Shown: positions 51,973 to 60,312, numbered from the stretch's first letter. The stretch: 64,000 bases of DNA from Mycoplasmatota bacterium (GCA_018622675.1 CP076020.1:62001-126000), one strand, 5' to 3'. A program made the numbers and translations. The notes: generated from the letters alone by a model not told the origin.

Positions 51973-52767
51973 TTATTGAGGTTGCATTGTCCCAAAGAAT
52001 ACTAACCAAGCAAGAAGTGTTTTACCTACTAGGCTAAGTATAATATAAACGCGTTCTCCGTATAAATAGTTTTTCCATTTTCCAATACCAAGATATTGTA
52101 ATACCATATTTACTGGGAATGTATTAAATGTTATAAAATATGCAATTACAATTGCCCAAACAAACCCAGGAACTTGGTCGATTGCAGGTGTAGCAACCAT
52201 TTGAGTTAAAATAACAATCCATGGAATAATACCAGCAATTGAGCCGAATATGAATGCTAACCAAGAGACTTCATTTTTTTCTTTTCCGCTATTCATTTTT
52301 TCCATTAATAATCCAAATAAATTCATTGAAGCATTAATGAAGAAGATAAGTAACAATGTTGATATGTCGTATACACCGAAAAGAGTTGAAATTAAGACGA
52401 TCATAATAGATGAACTAATTGCGTATTCATACCATCTAAATTGATTAATGCCTTTTTCTAAATCTTGATTGTAAATAGTATTGGTTTTTTTAGGAAGAGA
52501 AATAATTGCATGTGCAATTGCTGATATAAATAAGAATGAAGCTACTAATACAGCAAATGGTAAATCAAATAACTCTCTACTTCCTTGAACTAAACCACCT
52601 ATTGCAGGATCGTAATCTAAAAATGATACTGTGATTGTTGGGGCATATACTCCAGCTGCTTCGATGACTGTAAATGCTAAAATTAACATAACAATTCCTT
52701 GAATCAGATGAAGGATACCCATTTTAATATTGAAATTTTTTAAACTTTGTAAAGATGTTTTTTCCAT
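51973..52767 (-). CDS. Heliorhodopsin
   Basis: 264 residues with seven membrane helices. The retinal lysine is K249 in the last helix (ILSLVGKTLLAWLVFFGT), matching the SL-x-x-K-x-LLAW signature of heliorhodopsins. The counterion position is E114 in RWYEYAISSSIMI, corresponding to the RWxEY motif of known members. Histidines H20 (MGILHLIQG) and H86 (AIAHAII) match conserved cavity histidines. NMVLQYLGIGKWKNYLYGE is also typical. Heliorhodopsins lie inverted in the membrane (N terminus inside), have long photocycles and do not pump ions by known data. A G-rich ribosome site (GGGGGG) precedes ATG. It is transcribed opposite to its neighbours. No retinal-forming gene is in the window. Confidence 0.95.
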   Translation of the reverse strand: MEKTSLQSLKNFNIKMGILHLIQGIVMLILAFTVIEAAGVYAPTITVSFLDYDPAIGGLVQGSRELFDLPFAVLVASFLFISAIAHAIISLPKKTNTIYNQDLEKGINQFRWYEYAISSSIMIVLISTLFGVYDISTLLLIFFINASMNLFGLLMEKMNSGKEKNEVSWLAFIFGSIAGIIPWIVILTQMVATPAIDQVPGFVWAIVIAYFITFNTFPVNMVLQYLGIGKWKNYLYGERVYIILSLVGKTLLAWLVFFGTMQPQ

Positions 52768-52881
52768 ATTTCCCCCCTTTTGTTTTCTTATTTTAAATAT
52801 ATCATATAATCATTCTTTTTGATATAAACAAGCAATAATTTTTTTTAATTAGAGCAATTCATTTAATACAATTTTTGTTTA

Positions 52882-52890
52882 TGGTATAAT
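52882..52890 (+). promoter_or_regulatory. Extended -10 promoter of the DAK2-DegV gene
   Basis: TGGTATAAT ending at 52890, 37 bases upstream of the ATG. The intervening 160 bases to the heliorhodopsin start hold the divergent control region; no operator is recognised. Confidence 0.6.
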
Positions 52891-52926
52891 AAAGCAACAA
52901 AAAAACAATATTTTTGAGGTGAGATA

Positions 52927-54708
52927 ATGGATTATATTACTGGTAAAGACTTATATCAAATGTTTAATTATGGCACGAATTTTGTAATTCAAAAGAGAAA
53001 ATTACTGAATGATATTAATGTTTTTCCCGTTCCAGACGGAGACACTGGTAACAATCTAGTGCATACAATGCAAACCATTTCAAGAGAGTCAAAAGTAAGT
53101 GATTCTTTTATTGAAACACTTGAATCTATTAGTGATTCTGCTTTAATTGGTGCAAGAGGTAATAGTGGGATTATATTTGCTCAGTTCGTCAATGGTTTAA
53201 GAAAATCATCAGTGAATAAGGACCAGGTTTCTATAGAAGAATTTACACAAATGGCCTTAGATAGTGTCAGCCATGTTTATGGTTCTTTAAGTAATCCTGT
53301 AGAAGGTACTATGCTTTCAGTTATTAAGGATTGGGCAGATGGTCTTAAACACATTTTATCTAAAGTTAAAAATGTACAAGATTACTTTAAACATGCTTTT
53401 GCTAAGGCGGAGTTATCCCTGGAAAAAACTAAAGAACAATTAGCAGTTTTAAAGAAAAATAATGTTGTTGATAGTGGAGCTATGGGCTTTGTTTTGTTTT
53501 TACAAGGTATTAATAGTTACTTTAATAATGAAGAAATTGAACAAATTGATTTTGAGGAATTAGATCTTAATGTCAACCATGATTTTGAAGAAGATATTAC
53601 TTATCGATATTGTACAGAAGGTTTAGTTGAGTATAAACATTTGCTTGAGAAAGTCGATATTAATGAAGATTTAATTAAGGAAACTTTAAGACCATATGGT
53701 GATAGTTTAGTTGTCGTTATGGGTTCTCATATGTTTAGGATACATATTCATACAAATACACCTGAATTGGTTTTTAAAGAATTAAAAGCCTTTGGTTTGA
53801 TTGTATCACAAAAGGTCGATGATATGATACAAGATATTGCCTTTAAGAAAAGTAAAAAAGATACAGTCATAGTCACTGATTCAATCGCGGATATAAATCC
53901 ATCATATTTAAAAGAACATGATGTAGCTACAATACCTTTGAATATTCAAGTAGACAGTGTTACCTATTATGATAAACTAACTATTAATAATGAAATTTTA
54001 TTTGATATGATTGAAGCAGGATTAGAATATCCAACCACTTCAACACCAACAATTAAGTATGTTAATGATTTATTTTCTAAGTTATTATTGCACTATAAAA
54101 ATATCATTGTTATTTTAGTGGCTCAAGAATTAAGTGCCACATTTAGGGCTGTAAATACAGAAGCAGAAAAACTAATAGAAAAAGGGAAAAATATCTATGT
54201 GATTGATTCATATAATAATAGTGTATCCCAAGGTTTACTTGTGAAAAAAGCTGTAGAAATGTTAGAAGCAGGGAAAAAACCTGAAGTTATTGTTGAAAAA
54301 ATAGAAGAAATGAAGAAAAAAACAGAAATACTTGTTTGTCTAGAAACATTTAAATATGCAACTATGTCAGGTAGGCTGCCTAAAGCGGTAGGAAAAATTG
54401 GTATGTTTTTTAAGATAAGACCTATTATGACTTTAGGAGATAAAGGTAAAGGTTCTGCATTTGGGTTCGCTTTATCACAAAAAAGTATTACGAAAAAAAT
54501 TGTGAAGTATGTAAAAAAAGATATGGAAAAAAATGAAATTGATTCATATGCGCTCATACATTGTCTGAATCCAGATTTATTAAAAGAATATGAAGAAATT
54601 TTTACTGATTTAATTGGTAAAAAACCTGAATATATTTCAGAGGTCTCAAGCGCAACTGCTATTCATAGTGGAAAAGGTTCTGTTGCTATAGGATATATTA
54701 GAAAATAA
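52927..54708 (+). CDS. DAK2-DegV fusion: fatty acid kinase (FakA-like) fused to fatty-acid-binding (FakB-like) domain
   Basis: 593 residues. Residues 1 to about 190 are a DhaL/DAK2 nucleotide-binding domain with NVFPVPDGDTGNNL and ARGNSGIIFAQF, as in FakA. A middle region (about 215-310) corresponds to the FakA linker domain. From about residue 315 to the end is a DegV fold: VIVTDSIADINPSYL, YPTTSTPT, AQELSATFRAVN, and FKYATMSGRLPKAVGKIG. In most Firmicutes these are separate proteins, with FakB handing an acyl group to FakA. The fusion would hold both in one chain. It begins the operon that includes the photolyase. A GAGGTGAGA ribosome site precedes ATG. Confidence 0.88.
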   Translation: MDYITGKDLYQMFNYGTNFVIQKRKLLNDINVFPVPDGDTGNNLVHTMQTISRESKVSDSFIETLESISDSALIGARGNSGIIFAQFVNGLRKSSVNKDQVSIEEFTQMALDSVSHVYGSLSNPVEGTMLSVIKDWADGLKHILSKVKNVQDYFKHAFAKAELSLEKTKEQLAVLKKNNVVDSGAMGFVLFLQGINSYFNNEEIEQIDFEELDLNVNHDFEEDITYRYCTEGLVEYKHLLEKVDINEDLIKETLRPYGDSLVVVMGSHMFRIHIHTNTPELVFKELKAFGLIVSQKVDDMIQDIAFKKSKKDTVIVTDSIADINPSYLKEHDVATIPLNIQVDSVTYYDKLTINNEILFDMIEAGLEYPTTSTPTIKYVNDLFSKLLLHYKNIIVILVAQELSATFRAVNTEAEKLIEKGKNIYVIDSYNNSVSQGLLVKKAVEMLEAGKKPEVIVEKIEEMKKKTEILVCLETFKYATMSGRLPKAVGKIGMFFKIRPIMTLGDKGKGSAFGFALSQKSITKKIVKYVKKDMEKNEIDSYALIHCLNPDLLKEYEEIFTDLIGKKPEYISEVSSATAIHSGKGSVAIGYIRK

Positions 54709-54723
54709 ATTGGGGGTATAGAA

Positions 54724-55524
54724 ATGTTTGATTTTGTGTTATCGGATTTGTTTGTTGTACCAGCGATATTAATGATTCTTGCATATTTTTTCATCTTTTT
54801 TGTGGTAGCAACAATAATTAAGAACAATAGTATTGTTGATATCGGTTGGGGCTTAGGTTTTGTAGTAGTTGCTTGGTCACTATTCTTTATTGGTGATATA
54901 GGTGTGAATACTATTGAAAAGTTGATAGTTAATATCATGGTTAGTTTTTGGGGGCTTAGGCTTTTCTACCATATTTTAAAGAGAAATGCTTTCCAAGAAG
55001 AAGACTTTAGATATAAAAAGTGGCGTGAAGAATGGGGAAAATGGGTGGTTCCTAGAGCCTTTCTACAAGTTTTTATGTTACAAGGTTTATTTATGTATAT
55101 CGTTGGAATTGGCGTATTTTATATAAATATGATAGAAAAAGAAGTTAATCTTATCCTATGGTTATTCATCATAGGTATTGTTATTTGGTTAATAGGTTAC
55201 TTATTTGAGGTTATTGGTGATAAACAACTTAAAGACTTTATCGCAAAGAAAAATAAAGACAAAAAACTTATGACAGAAGGTCTATGGAAATACACGAGAC
55301 ATCCAAATTATTTCGGAGAAGCTTTATTGTGGTGGGGAATACTAGTTGCTGTTATTGCCTTTAATGCACCGATCGTTTTCCTTATATCTCCTATAACGAT
55401 TTCTCTATTACTTCGTTTTGTAAGCGGGGTTCCTATGTTGGAAAAACGTATGAGTCAAAGAGAAGGTTGGGATGAATACGCATCAAAGACAAATGCCTTT
55501 ATTCCGTGGTTTCCTAAGCAATGA
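54724..55524 (+). CDS. DUF1295 membrane protein (steroid 5-alpha-reductase-like/ICMT-like fold)
   Basis: 266 residues with about seven hydrophobic helices. NNSIVDIGWGLGFVVVAWSL, then TEGLWKYTRHPNYFGEALLW are the DUF1295 hallmarks; the latter is the NADPH- or SAM-binding region of the steroid reductase/isoprenylcysteine methyltransferase superfamily. The substrate is unknown, probably a lipid. It overlaps the photolyase start by 4 bases (ATGA), so the two are tightly coupled. In alphaproteobacteria, DUF1295 genes are found with photolyase and DUF2177 in photo-oxidative-stress clusters (from memory). Confidence 0.88.
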   Translation: MFDFVLSDLFVVPAILMILAYFFIFFVVATIIKNNSIVDIGWGLGFVVVAWSLFFIGDIGVNTIEKLIVNIMVSFWGLRLFYHILKRNAFQEEDFRYKKWREEWGKWVVPRAFLQVFMLQGLFMYIVGIGVFYINMIEKEVNLILWLFIIGIVIWLIGYLFEVIGDKQLKDFIAKKNKDKKLMTEGLWKYTRHPNYFGEALLWWGILVAVIAFNAPIVFLISPITISLLLRFVSGVPMLEKRMSQREGWDEYASKTNAFIPWFPKQ

Positions 55525-56771
55525 TTCAAATGAGTAATAGAAATATAGTTGTCTTAGATAATCATAATGATAAGGATAAAGTTATTTATTTAATGAATAA
55601 ATCTTTTCGTGTTAATAATAATTATACACTCTATCAAGCGATGAAGTATTGTGAAGAATTTCATAAAGACTTGTGGATAGTTATGGTTGAACCCTATGAA
55701 ATAAATTCAAGGAACTTAGATTATTTTTATCAATATAGTGAAGATCTTTATGAGAAGCTTCATCAGTTCACCGACCAAGTAAAAATTATAAAAAGAGATT
55801 ATGATTATAATAAACTGTTAGAGGATACCCATGCAGTGTTTATTGATAAAAGTTATTTGAAATTTGATTTATCAATATTAAATCAAATTAAAAAAATAGC
55901 CATTAAAAAAGAGGTTTTAATCATTGAAGTTGAATCAAATGTTTTTGTCCCTATAACAGTAGCTTCAGATAAAGAAGAGTACGCTGCTAGAACCATCAGA
56001 AGGAAAATTAATGATAAACTTAGTAGTTATAAGGATGAAGTTTTAAATGAATACCTAAGTTCAAAAGCAGAAAAAGAAGCAATAGATTGTTTAAAAGATT
56101 TCATTGATCATAAATTAAGCAGATATGATGAACATAATGATCCTAGTAAAAATTTAACATCTGGCTTAAGTCCTTTTTTGAAGTATGGGTTCATTTCGCC
56201 TGTGACGATTTATAATATGATGGAAACAATAAATGATAATAACAAAGAAGATTTTTTAGAGGAGTTAATTGTTAGGAGAGAGCTCGCTTATAATTTTGTT
56301 TATTATAATCAATCATATGATGAATTTGAAGGTATGACTGATCAATGGGCTTATCAAACGATGAAAAATCATATGGATGATCAACGTGACTATATATATT
56401 CAATGGATGATTATATTCATTTTAGAACTCATGATCCGTATTTTAATGCTTGCATGATTGAAATGGTTTATTTAGGTAAAATGCATTCATATATGAGAAT
56501 GTATTGGGCTAAGAAAATTATTGAATGGTCAAAGACATACGAAGAAGCTTATAAAATCACTTTAGATTTAAACAACCGATATTTTTATGATGGGTTAACA
56601 CCTAATGGTTATACTGGAGTTGCTTGGTGTTATGGCAAGCACGACCGTGCTTGGTTTGAAAGAGATATCTTTGGTAAATTAAGGTATATGAATGATAATG
56701 GTTTAAAAAGAAAATTTAATATCGATACTTATGTTGAAGATATGAATAATATAAAAGGAGGTAGTGAATAA
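55521..56771 (+). CDS. Class II CPD photolyase
   Basis: 416 residues. A light-driven flavoenzyme that repairs cyclobutane pyrimidine dimers. Class II identity rests on its C-terminal FAD domain: VRRELAYNFVYYN, FRTHDPYFNACMIEMVYLGK, MRMYWAKKIIEWS, NNRYFYDGLTPNGYTGVAWC, KHDRAWFERDIFGKLRYM. The N-terminal alpha/beta domain is diverged. The ATG overlaps the DUF1295 stop; a second in-frame ATG is at 55530. The 3' stop touches the next ATG. Sits in the same operon as DUF1295 and DUF2177 and close to heliorhodopsin. Confidence 0.94.
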   Translation: MIQMSNRNIVVLDNHNDKDKVIYLMNKSFRVNNNYTLYQAMKYCEEFHKDLWIVMVEPYEINSRNLDYFYQYSEDLYEKLHQFTDQVKIIKRDYDYNKLLEDTHAVFIDKSYLKFDLSILNQIKKIAIKKEVLIIEVESNVFVPITVASDKEEYAARTIRRKINDKLSSYKDEVLNEYLSSKAEKEAIDCLKDFIDHKLSRYDEHNDPSKNLTSGLSPFLKYGFISPVTIYNMMETINDNNKEDFLEELIVRRELAYNFVYYNQSYDEFEGMTDQWAYQTMKNHMDDQRDYIYSMDDYIHFRTHDPYFNACMIEMVYLGKMHSYMRMYWAKKIIEWSKTYEEAYKITLDLNNRYFYDGLTPNGYTGVAWCYGKHDRAWFERDIFGKLRYMNDNGLKRKFNIDTYVEDMNNIKGGSE

Positions 56772-57175
56772 TGGATTTTGGTAATTTTATGAAAATGTAT
56801 CTTATTGCTTTAATTGTCTTTTTAGCAATAGATGCGGTATGGTTAGGATTGATAGCCACAAAGTTTTACAAGAATAATATTGGCCACTTAATGGCTGATA
56901 AACCAAACTTTATTGCTGCAGGAGTATTCTATTTGCTATTTATTATTGGTGTTGTGTTCTTTACTTATCATGGTATCGCTGAACAAAACTTTGGCAAAGC
57001 ATTATTAGCAGGAGCTGTATTTGGTTTTATGACTTATGCAACTTACGATTTAACTAATCTTGCAACATTGAAAGAATGGCCAATTAATGTAACGATTGTT
57101 GATTTAATTTGGGGAACATTTTTATCAAGTGCTATGACGACAGCTACATATTTTATTTATCATGCTTTATTTTAA
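56771..57175 (+). CDS. DUF2177 membrane protein
   Basis: 134 residues with four membrane helices. The patterns AIDAVWLGLIATKFYKNNIG, AVFGFMTYATYDLTNLATLK and TIVDLIWGTFLSSAM are diagnostic for DUF2177. Function is unknown. It overlaps the photolyase stop by one base and has AAAGGAGG at the right place within that gene. It closes the DUF1295-photolyase operon; a weak hairpin with TTTTTTT follows (57180-57217). Confidence 0.88.
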   Translation: MDFGNFMKMYLIALIVFLAIDAVWLGLIATKFYKNNIGHLMADKPNFIAAGVFYLLFIIGVVFFTYHGIAEQNFGKALLAGAVFGFMTYATYDLTNLATLKEWPINVTIVDLIWGTFLSSAMTTATYFIYHALF

Positions 57176-57179
57176 AAAT

Positions 57180-57217
57180 GATGGTTTAACCAATTTTGGT
57201 TAAACCTTTTTTTTGTA
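57180..57217 (+). terminator. Probable terminator after the photolyase operon
   Basis: GGTTTAACCAATTTTGGTTAAACC forms a stem of GGTTTAACC with GGTTAAACC around AATTTT, followed by TTTTTTTTG. Confidence 0.82.
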
Positions 57218-57238
57218 AAAATCTTCTCAGATAGACCA

Positions 57239-57267
57239 TTTACGAAAGCGCTTTTATGTTGTATAAT
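57239..57267 (+). promoter_or_regulatory. Promoter of tnaA-arcA with a cre site in the spacer
   Basis: TATAAT (57262-57267) with a weak -35 (TTTACG, 57239-57244). CGAAAGCGCTTTTA (57243-57256) matches the ideal catabolite response element TGAAAGCGCTTTCA at 12 of 14 bases and fills the spacer, the right place for CcpA repression. Confidence 0.65.
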
Positions 57268-57292
57268 TGAGATAAGAGAATTTTGCTTAAGA

Positions 57293-57328
57293 AAGGAGAT
57301 TTGTAGTTTATCTACAAAACAATTTATG
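57293..57328 (+). promoter_or_regulatory. Ribosome site separated from tnaA start by a hairpin
   Basis: AAGGAG (57293-57298) lies 27 bases before the ATG. TTTGTAG (57300-57306) and CTACAAA (57312-57318) form a 7-bp hairpin with loop TTTAT between them. Folding leaves about 8 bases, an ideal spacing. No other ribosome site is present next to the ATG. Confidence 0.7.
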
Positions 57329-58708
57329 AGTCAATATCAATTACCACCATATAAAATTAAAATGGTAGAACCAATCAAATTAATTTCAAAATCACAAAGA
57401 ATCAATAAGTTAAAAGAGGCGGGATATAACCCTTTCCGCTTAAAGAGCGAAGATGTTTTTATTGATTTATTAACGGATTCTGGAACAGGTGCGATGAGTC
57501 ATTTTCAATGGGCAGCATTAATGCAAGGTGATGAGGCTTATGCTGGATCAAGAAGTTTTTATCGTCTTGAAAATGTTGTTAAAGATATTACTGGATATAA
57601 ATATGTTATTCCTGCTCATCAAGGAAGAGGTGCAGAACAAGTTGTTTTGCCTGCATTAATTAAAAGAGAAGGAATGTCTGTCATTTCAAATATTCATTTT
57701 GATACGACAAGAGCCCATGTTGAGATTGCAGGAGGAAGAGCAATTGATTGTGCGTGTGAAGAATGTTTTGATTTAGATAATTATCATCCTTTCAAAGGGA
57801 ATTTTGATTTAGATAAGTTAAAAACAATCATCCAAGAAAAAGGTAAAGAAAATATTGCAGCTATTATTATGACCATCACTAATAATTCAGCTGGTGGACA
57901 ACCTGTTTCATTAGAGAATATGAGAGCTGTAAACCATATCGCAAGAGAAAATAATATTCCTATCGTTATTGATGGGGCGAGATATGCTGAAAATAGTTTT
58001 TATATCAAACAAAGAGAAGCTGGGTACGAAAACAAATCCATTAAGGCAATCGCTTTAGAAACTTTTGCTTTGGCTGATATATTCTTGATGAGTGCGAAGA
58101 AAGATGGTTTAGTCAATATTGGTGGCTTAATCGCGATTAAAGATGACTTAGAATTATTCCAACAAGCTAGAGTACGAGTGATTCCTATGGAAGGATTTCC
58201 AACATATGGAGGACTTACAGGAAGAGATATGGATGCTTTAGCTATAGGTTTAGAAGAAGCTTTAGATGAAGACTATTTAAAATATCGAATAGATGAAGTC
58301 AAATATTTAGGTGATTTATTAAGAGAGGGTGGAGTGCCAATTCAATACCCTACGGGTGGGCATGCTGTTTTTGTAGATTGTGGAAGAATTGCGCCACAAA
58401 TACCATTTGATGAATTTCCTGCTCAAGCTGTTTGTAATGAATTATATATTGAAGGCGGTATTCGTGGTGTGGAAATAGGTTCTTTATTATTAGGAAGAGA
58501 TCCTGACACCAAAGAAAACTTGAAAGCTGATAAAGAATTTTTAAGATTGACAATACCAAGAAGAACTTATACATTTGAACATTTAAAATATGTTGCAGAA
58601 TGTTTAATCAAAGTAAATAATAGGGGAAAAAAATTGAAGGGTTTAAAATTTACATATGAGTCTCCTATACTGAGACACTTTACAGCTGAATTTGAACCGT
58701 GTGAATAG
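57326..58708 (+). CDS. tnaA: Tryptophanase (tryptophan indole-lyase)
   Basis: 460 residues. A PLP enzyme splitting tryptophan to indole, pyruvate and ammonia. Motifs: [38 protein letters not shown]-like (here AHQGRGAEQ), [13 protein letters not shown] and the PLP lysine in [13 protein letters not shown]. Tyrosine phenol-lyase is the close alternative, but it reads MSGKKD and TVNLAGGQ, so tryptophanase is preferred. It is first in an operon with arginine deiminase. Indole may also act as a signal. No TnaC-like leader peptide is seen. Confidence 0.88.
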   Translation: MSQYQLPPYKIKMVEPIKLISKSQRINKLKEAGYNPFRLKSEDVFIDLLTDSGTGAMSHFQWAALMQGDEAYAGSRSFYRLENVVKDITGYKYVIPAHQGRGAEQVVLPALIKREGMSVISNIHFDTTRAHVEIAGGRAIDCACEECFDLDNYHPFKGNFDLDKLKTIIQEKGKENIAAIIMTITNNSAGGQPVSLENMRAVNHIARENNIPIVIDGARYAENSFYIKQREAGYENKSIKAIALETFALADIFLMSAKKDGLVNIGGLIAIKDDLELFQQARVRVIPMEGFPTYGGLTGRDMDALAIGLEEALDEDYLKYRIDEVKYLGDLLREGGVPIQYPTGGHAVFVDCGRIAPQIPFDEFPAQAVCNELYIEGGIRGVEIGSLLLGRDPDTKENLKADKEFLRLTIPRRTYTFEHLKYVAECLIKVNNRGKKLKGLKFTYESPILRHFTAEFEPCE

Positions 58709-58723
58709 AAAGAGGATATATTT

Positions 58724-59944
58724 ATGAGTTTATTAAAGGTAAAATCTGAGATAGGTGAATTAAAAAAAGTATTGTTACATAGGCCAGGCGGCGAATTGGA
58801 AAATTTAACACCAAGATGGTTAAAACAACTATTGTTCGATGATATACCTTGGTTAGATAAAGCCATAGAAGAACATGATGCATTTGCTGATATTTTTAGA
58901 AAAGCTGGCGTTGAAGTTTTATATTTAGTTGATCTTGTACAAGAAACCTTAGATCATGATCCAGATTTAAAAGTGAAATTTATTAATCAATTTATTGCTG
59001 AAGCAAATGTAACTAGTGAAACAATGAAGAAGGTTATTTATAAATATTTATTTGATATGGATTCAACAAAACAAATGATTGAGACAACTATGGCAGGTAT
59101 TAGAAAGACTGACGTTCCGAATTTTACTAAAAGAACTTTATCTGACTACATTAGAGATTATCCTTTTATAACTGACCCAATGCCTAACTTGTATTTTACA
59201 AGAGATCCTTTTGCTATTATCGGTAAAGGAGTGAGTTTATCAAAAATGTATTCAATAACTCGTTCTAGAGAAACTATTTATGGGGAATATATTTTTAAAT
59301 ATCACCCAAAATATGGTAACGAAACTGAATTATATTACGATCGCAATTTAAAAGCTACTATTGAGGGCGGAGATATTTTAGTCTTATCTGATGATGTTAT
59401 TGCTGTAGGAGTTTCTCAAAGAACGCATCCAGCTGCAATCGAAAGACTAGCAAAAAACTTGTTTTATCAATATGATACAGGCTTTAAAACTTTATTAGCC
59501 TTTGATATTCCTAAAAAAAGAGCTTTTATGCATTTAGATACTGTATTTACTCAAGTAGATTATGATAAGTTTTTAGTGCATAATGAACTAGAAAACACTG
59601 TTAAAGCCTATGCTGTCACTAAAGCAACTAAAGGTTCACATAAGTTGAAAGTGACTCCTATTGAAGATAAGTTAGACAAGATCCTCACAAAATATTTAGG
59701 TAAAACTATTACACTTATCCCTTGTGGTGGTGATGATTCTGTTGCTGGAGATAGAGAACAATGGAATGATGGCGCCAATACAATAGTGATTAGACCAGGA
59801 GAAGTCATTGTGTATGAAAGAAATCATATCACCAATGATATTTTAGAATCATTGGGTGTGAAAATACATAAAATGCCATCAAGTGAATTATCAAGGGGAC
59901 GTGGCGGACCACGATGCATGTCTATGCCTTTTTATAGAGAATAA
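58724..59944 (+). CDS. arcA: Arginine deiminase
   Basis: 406 residues, the normal length. It turns arginine into citrulline and ammonia, first step of the ATP-yielding arginine deiminase pathway. Motifs: FTRDPFAIIG, EGGDILVLSDD, MHLDTVFTQVD and the catalytic Cys in RGRGGPRCMSMPFYRE at the C terminus. AGAGGATA precedes ATG, 15 bases after tnaA. Ornithine carbamoyltransferase, carbamate kinase and the arginine/ornithine exchanger do not follow; a terminator does, so they must be elsewhere or absent. Confidence 0.97.
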   Translation: MSLLKVKSEIGELKKVLLHRPGGELENLTPRWLKQLLFDDIPWLDKAIEEHDAFADIFRKAGVEVLYLVDLVQETLDHDPDLKVKFINQFIAEANVTSETMKKVIYKYLFDMDSTKQMIETTMAGIRKTDVPNFTKRTLSDYIRDYPFITDPMPNLYFTRDPFAIIGKGVSLSKMYSITRSRETIYGEYIFKYHPKYGNETELYYDRNLKATIEGGDILVLSDDVIAVGVSQRTHPAAIERLAKNLFYQYDTGFKTLLAFDIPKKRAFMHLDTVFTQVDYDKFLVHNELENTVKAYAVTKATKGSHKLKVTPIEDKLDKILTKYLGKTITLIPCGGDDSVAGDREQWNDGANTIVIRPGEVIVYERNHITNDILESLGVKIHKMPSSELSRGRGGPRCMSMPFYRE

Positions 59945-59950
59945 TAAATT

Positions 59951-59993
59951 AAAAGATGTTTGTAGATTTTATTCTGCAAACATCTTTTATTTT
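59951..59993 (+). terminator. Terminator of the tnaA-arcA operon
   Basis: AAAAGATGTTTG and CAAACATCTTTT form a 12-bp perfect stem, followed by ATTTTG. Confidence 0.88.
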
Positions 59994-59996
59994 GTC

Positions 59997-60024
59997 TTGA
60001 CAAGAAAAATAATAGTGCTATAAT
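59997..60024 (+). promoter_or_regulatory. Promoter of the orange-protein-like operon
   Basis: TTGACA (59997-60002) and TATAAT (60019-60024) with 16-base spacer. The -35 lies in a small palindrome TTGTC-TT-GACAA (59992-60003). Confidence 0.78.
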
Positions 60025-60037
60025 AAAAATATAATTA

Positions 60038-60051
60038 TTGACATATGTCAA
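60038..60051. promoter_or_regulatory. Palindromic operator candidate, TTGACATATGTCAA
   Basis: A perfect 14-base palindrome lies about 7 bases after the likely transcription start and before the ribosome site. Its TTGAC-N4-GTCAA form resembles CRP/FNR-family sites. A related half-site palindrome overlaps the -35. Regulator identity is inferred and unproven. Confidence 0.5.
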
Positions 60052-60070
60052 GAAAAAAGGAGGGATAAAA

Positions 60071-60292
60071 ATGCCAAGAAGAAACGAAACTGGCCCTATG
60101 GGCAATGGACCAATGACAGGTAGAGGTATGGGACCATGTAATCAAAATCAAGCCTTTTATGGGCGTGGTCTTAGAAGAGGTTTAGGCAGAGGCTTTGGGT
60201 ATTACAATGCTCCAATGACTAAAGAAGATCTTGAAGAAGAAAAATCATTGTTAAAACAAAGACTTGATGAAATAGAAAAAGAACTTAAATAA
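60071..60292 (+). CDS. DUF5320 small protein
   Basis: 73 residues. The start MPRRNETGPMGNGPMTGRG, followed by GPCNQNQAFYGRGLRRGLGRG, is typical of small Gly/Met/Arg-rich DUF5320 proteins that occur beside NifX-like and MinD-like genes in anaerobes. The C-terminal 25 residues form a charged helix. Function unknown. AAGGAGGG precedes the ATG. An in-frame TTG at 60038 falls in the palindrome and is rejected. Confidence 0.82.
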   Translation: MPRRNETGPMGNGPMTGRGMGPCNQNQAFYGRGLRRGLGRGFGYYNAPMTKEDLEEEKSLLKQRLDEIEKELK

Positions 60293-60312
60293 TTAATCTT
60301 GGAGGATGTTTT

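Noticed and set aside
57326-58708. Tyrosine phenol-lyase as the identity of the tnaA gene
   Set aside because: The PLP-lysine context MSAKKD and [10 protein letters not shown] fit tryptophanase better than MSGKKD/TVNLAGGQ of tyrosine phenol-lyase, though the families are close.
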